Assembly (NCBI GenBank): GCA_009859145.1
Contig: VRVR01000017.1
Span: 188,607 to 252,606 of the forward strand
Length of the DNA stretch: 64,000 nucleotides
Direction of reading: 5' to 3'
DNA from: Andalucia godoyi
Taxonomy: Eukaryota; Discoba; Jakobea; Jakobida; Andaluciidae
Part shown: piece after piece, positions 8,950-18,551 of the stretch
Position numbering within the stretch: the first letter of the stretch is position 1
How the letters are laid out: every line of letters starts with the position of its first letter
Made by a program: the position numbers and the translations under genes
Notes under the pieces: generated by a model
What the model saw: the letters and a program-made list of their open reading frames with translations, nothing else
The model's database searches: none
Told to the model about the DNA's origin: nothing

Positions 8950-10152
8950 TTACGAGCTCTTGCCAAGTTCAATCTTCTTCGTGATGGTGTTGATACCGTG
9001 ATAGACCGCCCGATCAATCAGTGCAGCAAACGTGAAAATGCCACCGACAATCGCACACACAGATGTCAAGAATGAAGCAAAGGTCTTTGATCGCTGGGAG
9101 ATGTTCACGCGGATCGGAGAAATGTCATAGATGAAGAACACTCCTGGGTTAAAATGCGCATCCTTCGGAACATCGACCTGGCGAACATGTTCCGTGACCG
9201 AGTACTGGTTCGTCTCAAACGACGACCATCTGGAGTCCACGCGAGTAGGAACGACCTTGACAAAATATTGGAACTGCGCGACACCCTTTTCGACATTCGC
9301 TGCTGTCCGATCCAGAGGATTTATTTGTCCCGAGAACTGCTTTCCGAACGACAGACTGTTAATCGTGTGCGTCATGTTGAAGTCCGCAAGCTCAAATGGC
9401 AAGAACTCGTTATTATCCTGGAACATGTTCTGGAACGCAGACGACGGCGTGAAATGCAAGTTTCCTGCGACTCTGTTCACTTTCATCGTACCTTTGATAT
9501 TGCACCCCCGCTCTCTCGATCGTTTCATCTTGCGCTCCAGTGCATCCCGAACACACTGCTCAACTTGCTCAGAAGGAATAAACGCCCAGCCTTTTGCGCG
9601 ATACGCTGTCTTGACATCGTCGCAGGTATTGCAGCACGCCATTGTCTCGGATTCCGCACCAAAGCACGATCCGCAGTATCCTTCAGGGCGCGGCTGCCGT
9701 GCCTTTTCGAGAGCCTCCTTGATCTTGGAGTCTTCCATAAGTTCCATTTTCCGCGACTCCCCCGTGGATCTCATCTCCGTGTCTAAATCATGCTTTTCGA
9801 TATCGTGCTCCACGGCAGAAGGCGAGTAGTGCTCTCCAGACATGTCAAAAGCACCAACAGTAATCAAATCACAGCCCATGCGAGGAAACGTAATGTCGAA
9901 ATTGATGGGAAGCTGGAGCCCCCGAGACGCATCCACAGTCAAGTGATCAACACGCTCCGAAGACAAGTAATACATGAACTCTGAAATCACAAGAATCACA
10001 ATCACAGCGATCGAAATTATCGAAATCGCTGCTCCGGAAACCGTCTTGACCCGAAAGTCCTCAATCAGCTTTGGGTATGCATCGAGCGTCTTCAGACGTG
10101 TGCCAAGACCCGCAAACGATGCAAACGGAGACTTTCCTCCTCCAATCTGCAT
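8950..10152 (-). CDS. ERGIC3: ERGIC3/Erv46 COPII-vesicle cargo receptor
   Basis: The 400-residue protein is a member of the ERGIC/Erv46 family, which cycles between ER and Golgi and retrieves escaped ER-resident proteins with Erv41. It shows the family layout: short cytosolic N-terminus (FAGLGTRLKTLDAYPKLIED), first membrane span at about 40-62, large lumenal domain with the Cys-rich signature EGYCGSCFGAE...CCNTCDDVKTAY at about 160-187, and second span near 360-385 with a short cytosolic tail. The signature GVFFIYDISPIRV before the last span is typical. Length is close to human ERGIC3 (383). It is divergently arranged with ORC1. Confidence 0.93.
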   Translation of the reverse strand: MQIGGGKSPFASFAGLGTRLKTLDAYPKLIEDFRVKTVSGAAISIISIAVIVILVISEFMYYLSSERVDHLTVDASRGLQLPINFDITFPRMGCDLITVGAFDMSGEHYSPSAVEHDIEKHDLDTEMRSTGESRKMELMEDSKIKEALEKARQPRPEGYCGSCFGAESETMACCNTCDDVKTAYRAKGWAFIPSEQVEQCVRDALERKMKRSRERGCNIKGTMKVNRVAGNLHFTPSSAFQNMFQDNNEFLPFELADFNMTHTINSLSFGKQFSGQINPLDRTAANVEKGVAQFQYFVKVVPTRVDSRWSSFETNQYSVTEHVRQVDVPKDAHFNPGVFFIYDISPIRVNISQRSKTFASFLTSVCAIVGGIFTFAALIDRAVYHGINTITKKIELGKSS

Positions 10153-10843
10153 TACCAGAAAAATACAATTAATCGTAAGAACAACAACAGCGAATCAAAA
10201 TATATATATATATATATATATGTAACAGTAATGGCTTCTTGTATATTTAAAAGCATTATTTTTGAATTTTAAAAACAGTTTTGCTGTTCCTATTGATGAC
10301 GCAGCAGCATTCCTTTGGAGATGGGATAGTCCAGCCAAAGCGAAGGGTTTCAGCTGTCCTCGTCTACAGCAGATGGAGGTTCTTCCTCGTCCACTTCGAC
10401 CTTTTTTCTCTTTCCGCTTGCATCTGTACAGAGAAGCAGATCACGTTAGACAAGTCATGATATGCATTTAAAAGGTCGTGGCCGTGAAACGCAAGGGGCG
10501 GTGGTCAGTCGTGTGCACGGGAGGCTGTGCTTGTTCGCTGAGCAAAAGATGATCATTCGGAAACATATCAGCTGCGAGGACGACAACAAGGTCCATCGTA
10601 GGCACCGGTGTCAAATTTTGGAACCCCCAGCTGTAGTAGAACTGGGGGTGTTTTTTGTTTTGTTTTTGGTGTTGTTTTGGAGTTCGGTTCGGTGAAGTGT
10701 GTCTGTGGACCAGTGGGTGACTTTTCACAAACACAGCGAGAAAATCGTGCGTCTATCCAATCATCACTCAAAAGAGGACAGGACAGGACAGGACAGGACA
10801 GGACAGGACAGGACAGGACAGGACAAGGGAGGAGAGCACAAGA
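10153..10843. other. Divergent promoter region between ERGIC3 and ORC1
   Basis: A (TA)n tract at about 10199-10221 lies just upstream of ERGIC3 and could supply a TATA-like element. The middle holds short ORFs on both strands with no recognisable protein features. The 50-bp GGACA repeat just before ORC1 is listed separately. Shared regulation of the two genes is possible from the layout but not shown. Confidence 0.45.
10776..10825 (+). repeat. (GGACA)10 pentanucleotide microsatellite
   Basis: Ten perfect tandem copies of GGACA end 18 bases before the ORC1 start codon. The repeat must lie in the ORC1 5' UTR or core promoter. Its length is a multiple of five, so it cannot have been selected as coding DNA. 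Confidence 0.97.
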
Positions 10844-13312
10844 ATGGCTCCCAAAAGAACAAGGAACGAAAGAGCAAATGCAAGGATGAAAAAGACGGAA
10901 AATGATGTCCTCGAGGATGCTTCGAGCAATGAAGATGATGAAGTGCAAAGAAAGAGAGCGAGAGTCGCGGTACACTCTGACGCGGAAGGCGTGATTCTGA
11001 TAGAAGACGATGAGCGTATGGTAGTGGAGCGTTCGGAGGAGAGTGAGAGCGAGGGACCCCGACATTCGTATTCAACCCGACGAAACTCCAAAAGGTTGCA
11101 GCAACAAAATCAGGACCCGGAAACCACTGGAAATGCGCAGTCTGGGTCTGCTGCAGTACGTTTGGGCGACTCTGACTCGGAATCAGCCATTGATTCTGAC
11201 GACATCAATGCCCGGAACGGCGATGTTTGCCTGAATGGAGTGTTCTGTGCAAAAAGGGATCTTTTACTGGAACAGGGAAAACGGAGGTATTACAGCGCAC
11301 TGATGTTGAAAACTGGGATTGTTGTCTCACTGGGAGACTTTGTGTGTGTGGAGTCCGGGGATCCCGAGGTGGAGTACATTGCAATGATCGACCGTGTCTT
11401 CACAGTCAAGTCCGTTGCTGCAAAGCGCAGATGTCAGGTTCGCTGTCGGTGGTGCTTTCGGAGTCATGAGGCGGTTTCGAGCGATGGCTCGTATTTCGAA
11501 CTTGGACATGACCGCGCAGAACTCATGATTTCGGACGTATTCAATTTGAATGCGGCTCACTTCATAAAGAGATGCGTGGTGATGAAATGCCTTCCCTCTG
11601 TTACAGATGAAGAAAAGAGGAAGTTTGACCAGCTTTGCCGAAACCGAGCGCCGGATGAGTACTACATTCGCTACGTGTACTTGCATGAAGTTGGTACAAG
11701 AATCCTCATTTCCCGCATTCCCGAAGACTCTCTGAATCCCTTCCGCCAATATGCGGTGATCCAGGACAATGGACTGAACAAGCCTGTCTGGGACGTATTA
11801 GATTCGAGGTGGAAGGATCTGTTTCCTCTTGGCGAATATGACAACGGACCGTTTGACTTTGAAGACAGTCTCGGTCGCGGAATGGTCCAAGCGCAGCCGA
11901 AGGAATCAAGGGAAGAGCATGACAAATCTGCTGCCCGTGCGGCTCTTGAAAAGATCAAGACTGTGGGAAATTCCATCGAGGCCCCCAAGGATTTGACGGC
12001 GGTTCCGACTGTCGACCGCTACAATCTTGCAAAGAAACAGCTCCAGTTAAGTTCGGTCCCGGATAAATTGGAGTGTAGAAACGAGGAACGACGCATCATT
12101 TTGGACTTCTTGGTGTCCAAGCTGGAAAACACAGGCGAGGGGGGCGTTATGTACATTGCCGGGCTTCCGGGAACCGGCAAGACGGCCACTGTTCTGGAGT
12201 GCGTGAGAAAGTTACAGGGTGCCCATGAAATGGGCGAGTGCCCACCATTCCAGTTTGTTCACGTGAACGGCATGGCGCTTTCCGATCCAACCCAGCTTTA
12301 TCGGATTCTGTACAATGCCATCACTGGCAAAACCGTGTTTCCAGCTCATGCAGGCGAATTGCTGGAGAAAATGTTTCGAGCACAGTCTGCAAAACGAGTC
12401 TGCTGTGTGCTCTTGATAGACGAGCTGGATCAAATCGTTACGAAGGGAATCCGGGTGATCTACAACATGGTTGAATGGTCCATTCGCCCTTTTTCTCAAC
12501 TGGTTCTGGTTTCCATTGCGAACACGATGGACTTGCCAGAGCGTCTTCTTCCGCGGATTGCGTCTCGCTTCGGCACATCGCGCATTCAGTTCGCCCCCTA
12601 TTCCCAGCCTCAGCTTGTCCAAATCCTGGTTTCGCGCATTGCGGACACTTTTGTATTTGACCCGGCATCCATCGATTTCATTTCTCAAAAGGTTGCGCAG
12701 CTTGGAGACTGTCGCCGTGCACTGCATCTGTGTTCACTGGCAGTCGACTCTGCAATGAGAGAATGGAAGCGGTTCGGTCGTTCTTCTTCTCCTGTTCTCG
12801 TGTCCGTCAAACACGTGGACGAAGCTCTTGTGCAGATGGCGCTTTCTGCACGTGTTCTTGTGAGCGCTATTCGAGATTTGCCGCTGCTCGCAAAACGCGT
12901 TCTTTGCCAGCTTGCGAACCTGTCAATGATCCAAAAGGACAACTTTGGGGCGGGGGCGTCGGATTACATACGAATTGACTCGCTTTGTGACCGTGTCTTG
13001 TCGTTTTATGTTGGCCAGGACCGAAAGCAGGCGTCCGTCTCAAGGGTGGATGTGTATCATGTGATTCACCAACCGTTGCAATCCATGAACTTGGTGCATG
13101 TCTCGACGTCTGCCACGGAAATGGGTTCTGTCGGCGACTCTGCCAGCACAACGATCAAATTCAAGTCCGTCGTCAGGAAGGACCGCTCGGAAAATGCCCT
13201 TCCCAAAGTCCGTCTCCTTCTCGATGTTCTCGAATTGAAACGATGTTTCGGTGAAGATCCGGACCCAGGATGTGCACTCAAGGACCCTGCAACATCTGGA
13301 ATTCGTCGGTAA
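10844..13312 (+). CDS. ORC1: Origin recognition complex subunit 1 (BAH + AAA+ ATPase)
   Basis: The 822-residue protein carries an acidic/basic disordered N-terminus with bipartite-like basic clusters, a bromo-adjacent homology domain at about 130-250, and an AAA+ module with Walker A GLPGTGKT near 440 and Walker B CVLLIDELDQI near 522, followed by sensor motifs (SIANTMDLPERLLPRIASRFG) and a C-terminal winged-helix region. BAH plus AAA+ in this order is specific to ORC1 (and Sir3), and separates it from CDC6, which has no BAH. ORC1 binds and licenses replication origins in the nucleus. The start at 10844 is the first ATG after the GGACA repeat. A (CT)n tract follows the stop. Confidence 0.92.
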   Translation: MAPKRTRNERANARMKKTENDVLEDASSNEDDEVQRKRARVAVHSDAEGVILIEDDERMVVERSEESESEGPRHSYSTRRNSKRLQQQNQDPETTGNAQSGSAAVRLGDSDSESAIDSDDINARNGDVCLNGVFCAKRDLLLEQGKRRYYSALMLKTGIVVSLGDFVCVESGDPEVEYIAMIDRVFTVKSVAAKRRCQVRCRWCFRSHEAVSSDGSYFELGHDRAELMISDVFNLNAAHFIKRCVVMKCLPSVTDEEKRKFDQLCRNRAPDEYYIRYVYLHEVGTRILISRIPEDSLNPFRQYAVIQDNGLNKPVWDVLDSRWKDLFPLGEYDNGPFDFEDSLGRGMVQAQPKESREEHDKSAARAALEKIKTVGNSIEAPKDLTAVPTVDRYNLAKKQLQLSSVPDKLECRNEERRIILDFLVSKLENTGEGGVMYIAGLPGTGKTATVLECVRKLQGAHEMGECPPFQFVHVNGMALSDPTQLYRILYNAITGKTVFPAHAGELLEKMFRAQSAKRVCCVLLIDELDQIVTKGIRVIYNMVEWSIRPFSQLVLVSIANTMDLPERLLPRIASRFGTSRIQFAPYSQPQLVQILVSRIADTFVFDPASIDFISQKVAQLGDCRRALHLCSLAVDSAMREWKRFGRSSSPVLVSVKHVDEALVQMALSARVLVSAIRDLPLLAKRVLCQLANLSMIQKDNFGAGASDYIRIDSLCDRVLSFYVGQDRKQASVSRVDVYHVIHQPLQSMNLVHVSTSATEMGSVGDSASTTIKFKSVVRKDRSENALPKVRLLLDVLELKRCFGEDPDPGCALKDPATSGIRR

Positions 13313-13321
13313 ATGACTTGT

Positions 13322-13331
13322 TTTCCCTCTC

Positions 13332-13362
<31 letters not shown>
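13322..13362 (+). repeat. (CT)n microsatellite downstream of ORC1
   Basis: A CT dinucleotide tract with one CG interruption begins a few bases after the ORC1 stop codon, then grades into T-rich DNA. It is in the ORC1 3' flank or the leader of the next gene. Confidence 0.9.
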
Positions 13363-13583
13363 TTTCTTTTTCTTTTTTCCCGCCCGCGCTGTGCGTTCGG
13401 GGTTCCGCACCGTTCCCGATCGAAGTGTTTCCCAAACGTACGTGTGGGCTGATCTCTTCAACTGCGCCACAAACTGGAAGCTTTGTACGACCACTGCTGC
13501 GCTGCATGCGAAATACAGTTGCGACTTGCCTCTCCACTGAATCCACTGAACGAGAAGGTCGCCAACGCTGGAATGGCGGGGGG

Positions 13584-14708
13584 ATGAAATGGAATCAATG
13601 GAAGAAAATAAGCCCTGTGCGCTCTTTGTGTTTCTTTGTTGCTGCTTTCATTCCTAGCATTGCTACTCTTACATACATCCTCCGACTTTTGCAAATGCCG
13701 CGATACGAACCGGGGGAAATTAATCATCCTTCTGCAACGCTGACTCCGCATGGCTCCCGGAGTCCGAGGCAGCCGATGCACATCTCTCACATGTCGCTGG
13801 GAGATCATTCCATAGACCAAGACGCTCCAAGTTTATTCCCCGAAAGCTTCATGACGGAGAAACATTCGCTTTTTGATGATGGTGAAGGGGGATTGCAGGG
13901 CCCGCTGCTATCCCGATTGGGCTCCAACCCATCAGAACAAGATGTTGGGGCAACGGCAGCAGAAGACGCTGCGAAGCAGTCCTTGCTGGCAGGAGCGCTG
14001 CACATTGTACTGCGGCACCCAGACATGGTTTCAATGTACACGAACCTCATTGCGTTGGGAAGGTTAACGGGGTGCAACATTGAGTTTGAGGAAACGTGTG
14101 CTAATCGGCCAGCGGTGGATTCGAATCCTCAAGGGCCAGGCGCCGTGCTGGATTCCCACTGCGCACCTCTTCCAGACATCATCGAGTCCATTCCCAGGGA
14201 CGTTGCCGTAGCCCAGTCTCGGGAAAAGCCCTCGTCGTCCAGAGTCGTGCAACGGTGCCACAGTCAGTTTGGGTTGTCCTCGACGGACTTGCGATCCGGT
14301 CACGTGGTGCTGAAAGCTTGGCCTGGCCTGCCGTGTGAGGCTCTGGTGCCGCTCATTGTCTTGGAGTTTCTCAATCTATCCGATAAGTACGGAGAACTGG
14401 GTGAAATTAATGAAAGCCACCGTTCGTCTTCCAAGGCATGTGAGACATGCACCAAACGGATCCAGCGTCTGATTCTTTGCCAGGAGAAGACGGTTGACAG
14501 CATCATTCATGACGGGATTCAACAGTACGAATGGCCCTCCAAGATAGCGATATATTCGTTTTCATCTCTTCGGCAGCGCAACTTGCTGTCGCAGTTCCTG
14601 CAAGAGTATGCAGAGCACTGCTGCCAGTGCTTGGACCGAAGTGAGCTGAACTTCGCACGACCGTTTGAAACTCCGCATCGCTCGATGGAAGCAATAGGTA
14701 AATGGTAA
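13584..14708 (+). CDS. Predicted single-pass membrane protein, unknown function
   Basis: The 374-residue product starts MKWNQWKKISPVRSL and has one hydrophobic segment at about 12-35, consistent with a signal-anchor, followed by a Ser/Pro/His-rich region and a conserved-looking C-terminal half (about 170-370) with several Cys including CETCTKRIQ and a CCQC pair. I do not recognise the family. The frame is open upstream to 13425, so a longer N-terminus is possible. The end is uncertain: ATAG|GTAAATGG overlaps the stop and could be a splice donor, but the only downstream continuation runs into poly-Phe from a T-tract, so I keep the simple stop. Confidence 0.6.
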   Translation: MKWNQWKKISPVRSLCFFVAAFIPSIATLTYILRLLQMPRYEPGEINHPSATLTPHGSRSPRQPMHISHMSLGDHSIDQDAPSLFPESFMTEKHSLFDDGEGGLQGPLLSRLGSNPSEQDVGATAAEDAAKQSLLAGALHIVLRHPDMVSMYTNLIALGRLTGCNIEFEETCANRPAVDSNPQGPGAVLDSHCAPLPDIIESIPRDVAVAQSREKPSSSRVVQRCHSQFGLSSTDLRSGHVVLKAWPGLPCEALVPLIVLEFLNLSDKYGELGEINESHRSSSKACETCTKRIQRLILCQEKTVDSIIHDGIQQYEWPSKIAIYSFSSLRQRNLLSQFLQEYAEHCCQCLDRSELNFARPFETPHRSMEAIGKW

Positions 14709-14710
14709 AA

Positions 14711-14739
14711 CTTCCCTTCCCTTCCCTTCCCTTCCCTTC
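14711..14739 (+). repeat. (CTTCC)n pentanucleotide tract in a gene-free 308-bp gap
   Basis: Five to six CTTCC units follow the stop of the preceding gene, with a T-tract at about 14805-14820 and A-rich DNA after it. No gene is seen in the gap 14709-15016. Confidence 0.85.
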
Positions 14740-15016
14740 TCCCAGAAAAAACTCGATCTCTCCAGTCAATTAATTGTGTTTTCGGTTAGAAAACGAGCAA
14801 CGACTTTTTTTTTTTTTTTTGGTGAACGGAACGGACAAAGCACAAGACATGGCAGAACGCCTTTTCTTACCACCACCCCCCCTCCAAAAAATAAAAGAAA
14901 GGAATAATAAAAGAAAAAGAAAGAAAGAAAAAGTGATAAGCAACGACAATTATATAATATGAATCAACATGTTAAAAACAACCGGACCTTCAGAGAAGAA
15001 CCGATTTTTTTTAAAT

Positions 15017-16033
15017 TTAAATTTGCTGGAGTTCTGTGTCGCCTTCTCCCGTGCCTGCGGATGGAACCGCGGATCTCCGTGACCGAGCTTCTTCGTCGTC
15101 TTCGTCTTGGAATTGGGTATGAACGATCCGTGGTGCATTCCCAATTACGGACGTCTTGTCGTGCCTCTGCAGCACACACAGATAAAACAGCAAGAGACCA
15201 AAGAGCGGTGTCTTCCGAACCTCTGCCATCAGCTTCTTGTTTGCGCCATACAGGAATGCATTCACAATTCCCTGCATCCTCGTAAACATCACAAAGATGA
15301 CATGCATCCAAAACAGATACGAGTTTGGATTAGCAAACTCGTATAACCGCACAATCGACGGAAAGAACCACACCAGAAACAGCACAACGGGATATCCACC
15401 AAGTCTTTTGAAAGCTCGGTGACCACGTTCCAGCAGGTTCTTTTGTGCAGTGAGCGAAAGCTCCGTTTTGGACAAGTGGTTTAACCGCTTCTTCGACAGC
15501 ACAGCGACGACAGCAAAGAGAATAAAAGAAAGCCAAAGCCACAGATAGAAGAACACAAACTGGTCAAGCGGATCTGGAATGAAACAGAATGCGCCAGTGT
15601 CTTCTCCGAGTTTTCGAGTTCCCAGTGCACTGATGGACAGAATCAGTGGCGCCCCCCAGCAAAGAACATGCCATGCTCTCGAGTAGTCCGCAACATCCGT
15701 AAATGGCTTATAGATGATAATCAGCATTGTCAAGCTCACGGCAATCGTCCAGAAAATAGAAGCAAGCTGGAAAACAAGGAAAAGAAACGCCTGCGATTGA
15801 CAAACCGCCGAAGAAGTGTCTGTTTGCGGACCGAAGAAAGATGGAGCATAAGACAAAAGGTTGGCTAATGCAAGAATCTCGACGTATTGCATTGATCTGT
15901 GATGAATTTTCTTGAACCGACGATACGAAATAATCATGAATAAGCATCCTGCAATAGAAAAGACTGCAAATATCATCCCAATTACCGCCAAAGCGTCATT
16001 TTCAGACTGTGTAAATGGTTCGTCGTTCGACAT
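15017..16033 (-). CDS. cAMP-receptor-type seven-transmembrane GPCR
   Basis: The 338-residue protein has seven hydrophobic spans between about residues 12 and 265 and a hydrophilic C-terminal tail. The first intracellular loop and second span (YRRFKKIHHRSMQYVEILALANL), the third span (FWTIAVSLTMLIIIYKP) and the seventh (RMQGIVNAFLYGANKK) match the Dictyostelium cAR-like / class E family, whose best-known members sense extracellular cAMP. The family is known in amoebozoans and scattered protists, fungi and animals. The ligand here cannot be inferred. The tail is rich in Arg, Asp and Glu and may be a phosphorylation or G-protein regulatory region. The start at 16033 is the only suitable ATG. Confidence 0.85.
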   Translation of the reverse strand: MSNDEPFTQSENDALAVIGMIFAVFSIAGCLFMIISYRRFKKIHHRSMQYVEILALANLLSYAPSFFGPQTDTSSAVCQSQAFLFLVFQLASIFWTIAVSLTMLIIIYKPFTDVADYSRAWHVLCWGAPLILSISALGTRKLGEDTGAFCFIPDPLDQFVFFYLWLWLSFILFAVVAVLSKKRLNHLSKTELSLTAQKNLLERGHRAFKRLGGYPVVLFLVWFFPSIVRLYEFANPNSYLFWMHVIFVMFTRMQGIVNAFLYGANKKLMAEVRKTPLFGLLLFYLCVLQRHDKTSVIGNAPRIVHTQFQDEDDEEARSRRSAVPSAGTGEGDTELQQI

Positions 16034-16605
16034 TCACTCTTTTCTGTACCAAAAATTTTGCGAGTCCTCCCTGATTCAAATAAAACTGAATGAATGAGCA
16101 GAAACGTCCAAAGAAACCCACAATACAAAAGACCTTCTGAGAAAATCCCACACTCGCACACTCGCACACTCGCACACTCGCACACTCGCACACACACACA
16201 CACACACACAAAAGAAAAAACAAATCAACAACAACCACCAAAAGGAAACCAAAAGCAAGAGAAAACAAAAACAAGATTGGCGAAAAATTAAAATAACAAT
16301 ACGACGAGGACAACGGATATCGGAAACAAGGATTTACTGGAAACGACGGACAGTCTTGTGCGAGCGGAAAGGGGTAAAATCAATTATTAAAAAAAACAGA
16401 AAAATGAGTAAGAAGACCGTAGTTGGTGTGGCGAACAACCATTGTCTTTGTGCTCGGTTTTTTTTTTAAAATTTAAATTTCTTATTATTGTTACTTTTTT
16501 TGTTTATTATTATTATTATTATTATTATTGGTTATGTTGATCTTGTTCAGCATGAAGCACGGAGAAAGACATGGAGAGTCAGTGGGTAATGTTGTGTTCT
16601 TCTTT
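16034..16605. other. Intergenic region with CACACTCG/CA and ATT repeats
   Basis: An octanucleotide tract of CACTCGCA units at about 16149-16190 grades into (CA)n to about 16210. An (ATT)n tract lies at 16504-16528, and the palindrome-rich sequence TTTTAAAATTTAAATTT lies just before it. No coding frame is supported. Confidence 0.6.
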
Positions 16606-17589
16606 TTACGTACCGGTACCGAGTTGGATGTGTTGCTGCATTTTGCGGGTGATTTGGAGCATCAGAGCGGGATGTTCAAGATTCGGATAGTGACCGGTTT
16701 TTTCGAGGACAATCATCTGCGCGTGCGGCACAAGCTTCAGAAAGTCCAGTGGATCTGTGCAGTTGTGCGTTCGATCCGACTTTCCCCACATGCACACAAT
16801 GGGAATGTTCTCTGGAACGACGCAGCACTGCTCCGCGGTCAGCTCGAGTCCGTGAACCAAGGTGGCGAGGCAGAAACACCCGTTATCTTCAAGCGCACTA
16901 CACGACATCTTCTTGAACGAGTCATAGTGCGAACTTCCTTTTTCGAGCGCGGCCTTGAACCACCGTTTCGGAATGGTTTCTTTCACCAAGAAGACGATGA
17001 TCTGAGATAGAATTGGAATTCGCAGATATCCGTCAATATTCACATTGATCCATTTGCGCATTCCGACAACACTTGGGGTCTGACCAAGAATCAACCCAGA
17101 CACCAAGTGCGGGTTCCTCTTTGCAAACGCAAGCGCATACAGTCCGTTCGCGCACGTTGCACTGACGATTGCTTTTGAGAGCCCCATTTTCTCGAATACT
17201 TCTTGCACAGTAATGCAAAACTGATCCACGCGGTGGTGGTATCGATACGAGGGAAACGAAAATCCAAAACCCGGCGGATCCATCACAACGACTCGGTGAC
17301 CGCTTTCATTGAACATTTGCACCAGTGGTATAAAACTCTCAATGACCACAGGCCCGTCAGCAATCATGAACAGCGTGCATTTCCCAGCAGTGTCGTTTGC
17401 GGTAGACAGAGAATCCAGAATCCTGATTCTTCCGTACGACGTACACAATTCCGAAAACGGGCGATCTGAACGTCGACCTGCCTTCATCCTGCACCGATGC
17501 GACACATAAAGAAGAAAGTCTGTCAGCGCAGCCAACGGCAAGAACATCGTCAGCACAAACCGCACAAGCCGAGAACCCACACAACCCAT
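16606..17589 (-). CDS. Alpha/beta-hydrolase-fold protein with a Cys in the nucleophile position
   Basis: The 327-residue protein starts MGCVGSRLVRF with a hydrophobic segment at about 8-28 that may anchor it in a membrane (the MGCV start also permits N-myristoylation and palmitoylation). The core has the alpha/beta-hydrolase order: VVVMDPPGFGFS, then the nucleophile elbow VSATCANGLYALAF, in which Cys replaces the usual Ser of GxSxG and Ala replaces the first Gly, then MWGKSDRTH with a candidate acid, then TGHYPNLEHP with the catalytic His. The frame continues upstream through a poly-Cys stretch made by an AAC repeat; I reject that and start at 17589. A GTACGT lies at the stop codon but no acceptor follows. 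Confidence 0.75.
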   Translation of the reverse strand: MGCVGSRLVRFVLTMFLPLAALTDFLLYVSHRCRMKAGRRSDRPFSELCTSYGRIRILDSLSTANDTAGKCTLFMIADGPVVIESFIPLVQMFNESGHRVVVMDPPGFGFSFPSYRYHHRVDQFCITVQEVFEKMGLSKAIVSATCANGLYALAFAKRNPHLVSGLILGQTPSVVGMRKWINVNIDGYLRIPILSQIIVFLVKETIPKRWFKAALEKGSSHYDSFKKMSCSALEDNGCFCLATLVHGLELTAEQCCVVPENIPIVCMWGKSDRTHNCTDPLDFLKLVPHAQMIVLEKTGHYPNLEHPALMLQITRKMQQHIQLGTGT

Positions 17590-17628
17590 TATCGATTTCA
17601 AAGACTTGGACGAAAAAAATACAAAAGC

Positions 17629-17631
17629 AAC

Positions 17632-17674
<43 letters not shown>
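17629..17674 (+). repeat. (AAC)n trinucleotide microsatellite
   Basis: About fifteen AAC/CAA units lie just upstream of the alpha/beta-hydrolase start. It is in the 5' leader or promoter of that gene and yields misleading poly-Cys or poly-Gln frames. Confidence 0.95.
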
Positions 17675-17676
<2 letters not shown>

Positions 17677-17997
17677 CACAGTAAGAAATTCGTTACGTTT
17701 GCGGCCTCCTCAGTCCTTGCGCAGATCTCCAAATAAGTTTGTCAAAAAAACGGGGAAAGATCGGGAAAATAAAACTCCCGAACTGCATCGATTCTGCATA
17801 TATATTTTTTGTTCCGCTTGCCCGACTGAAGAGAAGCGGAGGATTATTGCCGAACACTCTCCGAATTCCCGATTTGCTCATGCCGCTGCAAAATTCCTTT
17901 TGCGATCAATTTTTCTGTACCAACAACAAGCCAACGAAAGTGGAAATGGTCGATGACTTTTGTGCATGTCTATACATATCTAACACAGGAAAGCATT

Positions 17998-18493
17998 TCA
18001 AGTCCGAGAAAAGAGATGGGAACGCCGTTCGAGAGGCATCTGCCATTGCAGATCCTTCATTGGGACAGGTACAGAAACATCATCGACCAGTCGAAAGATG
18101 GATTGGTTTCGAAAGATTCGCTCTCGATGATCCTTAAGACTATGGGAAGTGATGCAGTGAGTTATGCAAATTCAAGAACAAGTACAGTTTGCAGAAATAC
18201 GAAGACGCAGCAGCGAGCGAGAAAGCGAGCGAGAGACTTCGGGAACATACGATTTTGTAATAGAATCCTGGGGTTTGGGGATGATCGCAGTGTTGCTGTC
18301 TATCTTGTCATAAAGAGATTTCAACGTTCCTCCGTTCTGGTTTAGTAGAAATGCGCCGCGGACAGGCCCAATCCCGTCTAGGCCCCGAATACCATCTGCC
18401 GCGTCGCCCATCAACGCTTGCAAATCCACAAATTGATCAGGCATGATGTGAAACTTGTGTCGAACATATGCATCCACTAAAACACGTACACAC

Positions 18494-18551
<58 letters not shown>

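Noticed and set aside
14110..14150. tRNA-like GGATTCGAATCC sequence
   Set aside because: It lies inside a long coding frame and no acceptor stem or anticodon arm can be drawn around it.
17590..17679. Poly-Cys N-terminus for the alpha/beta hydrolase
   Set aside because: It is the translation of the AAC microsatellite; a better start lies at 17589.
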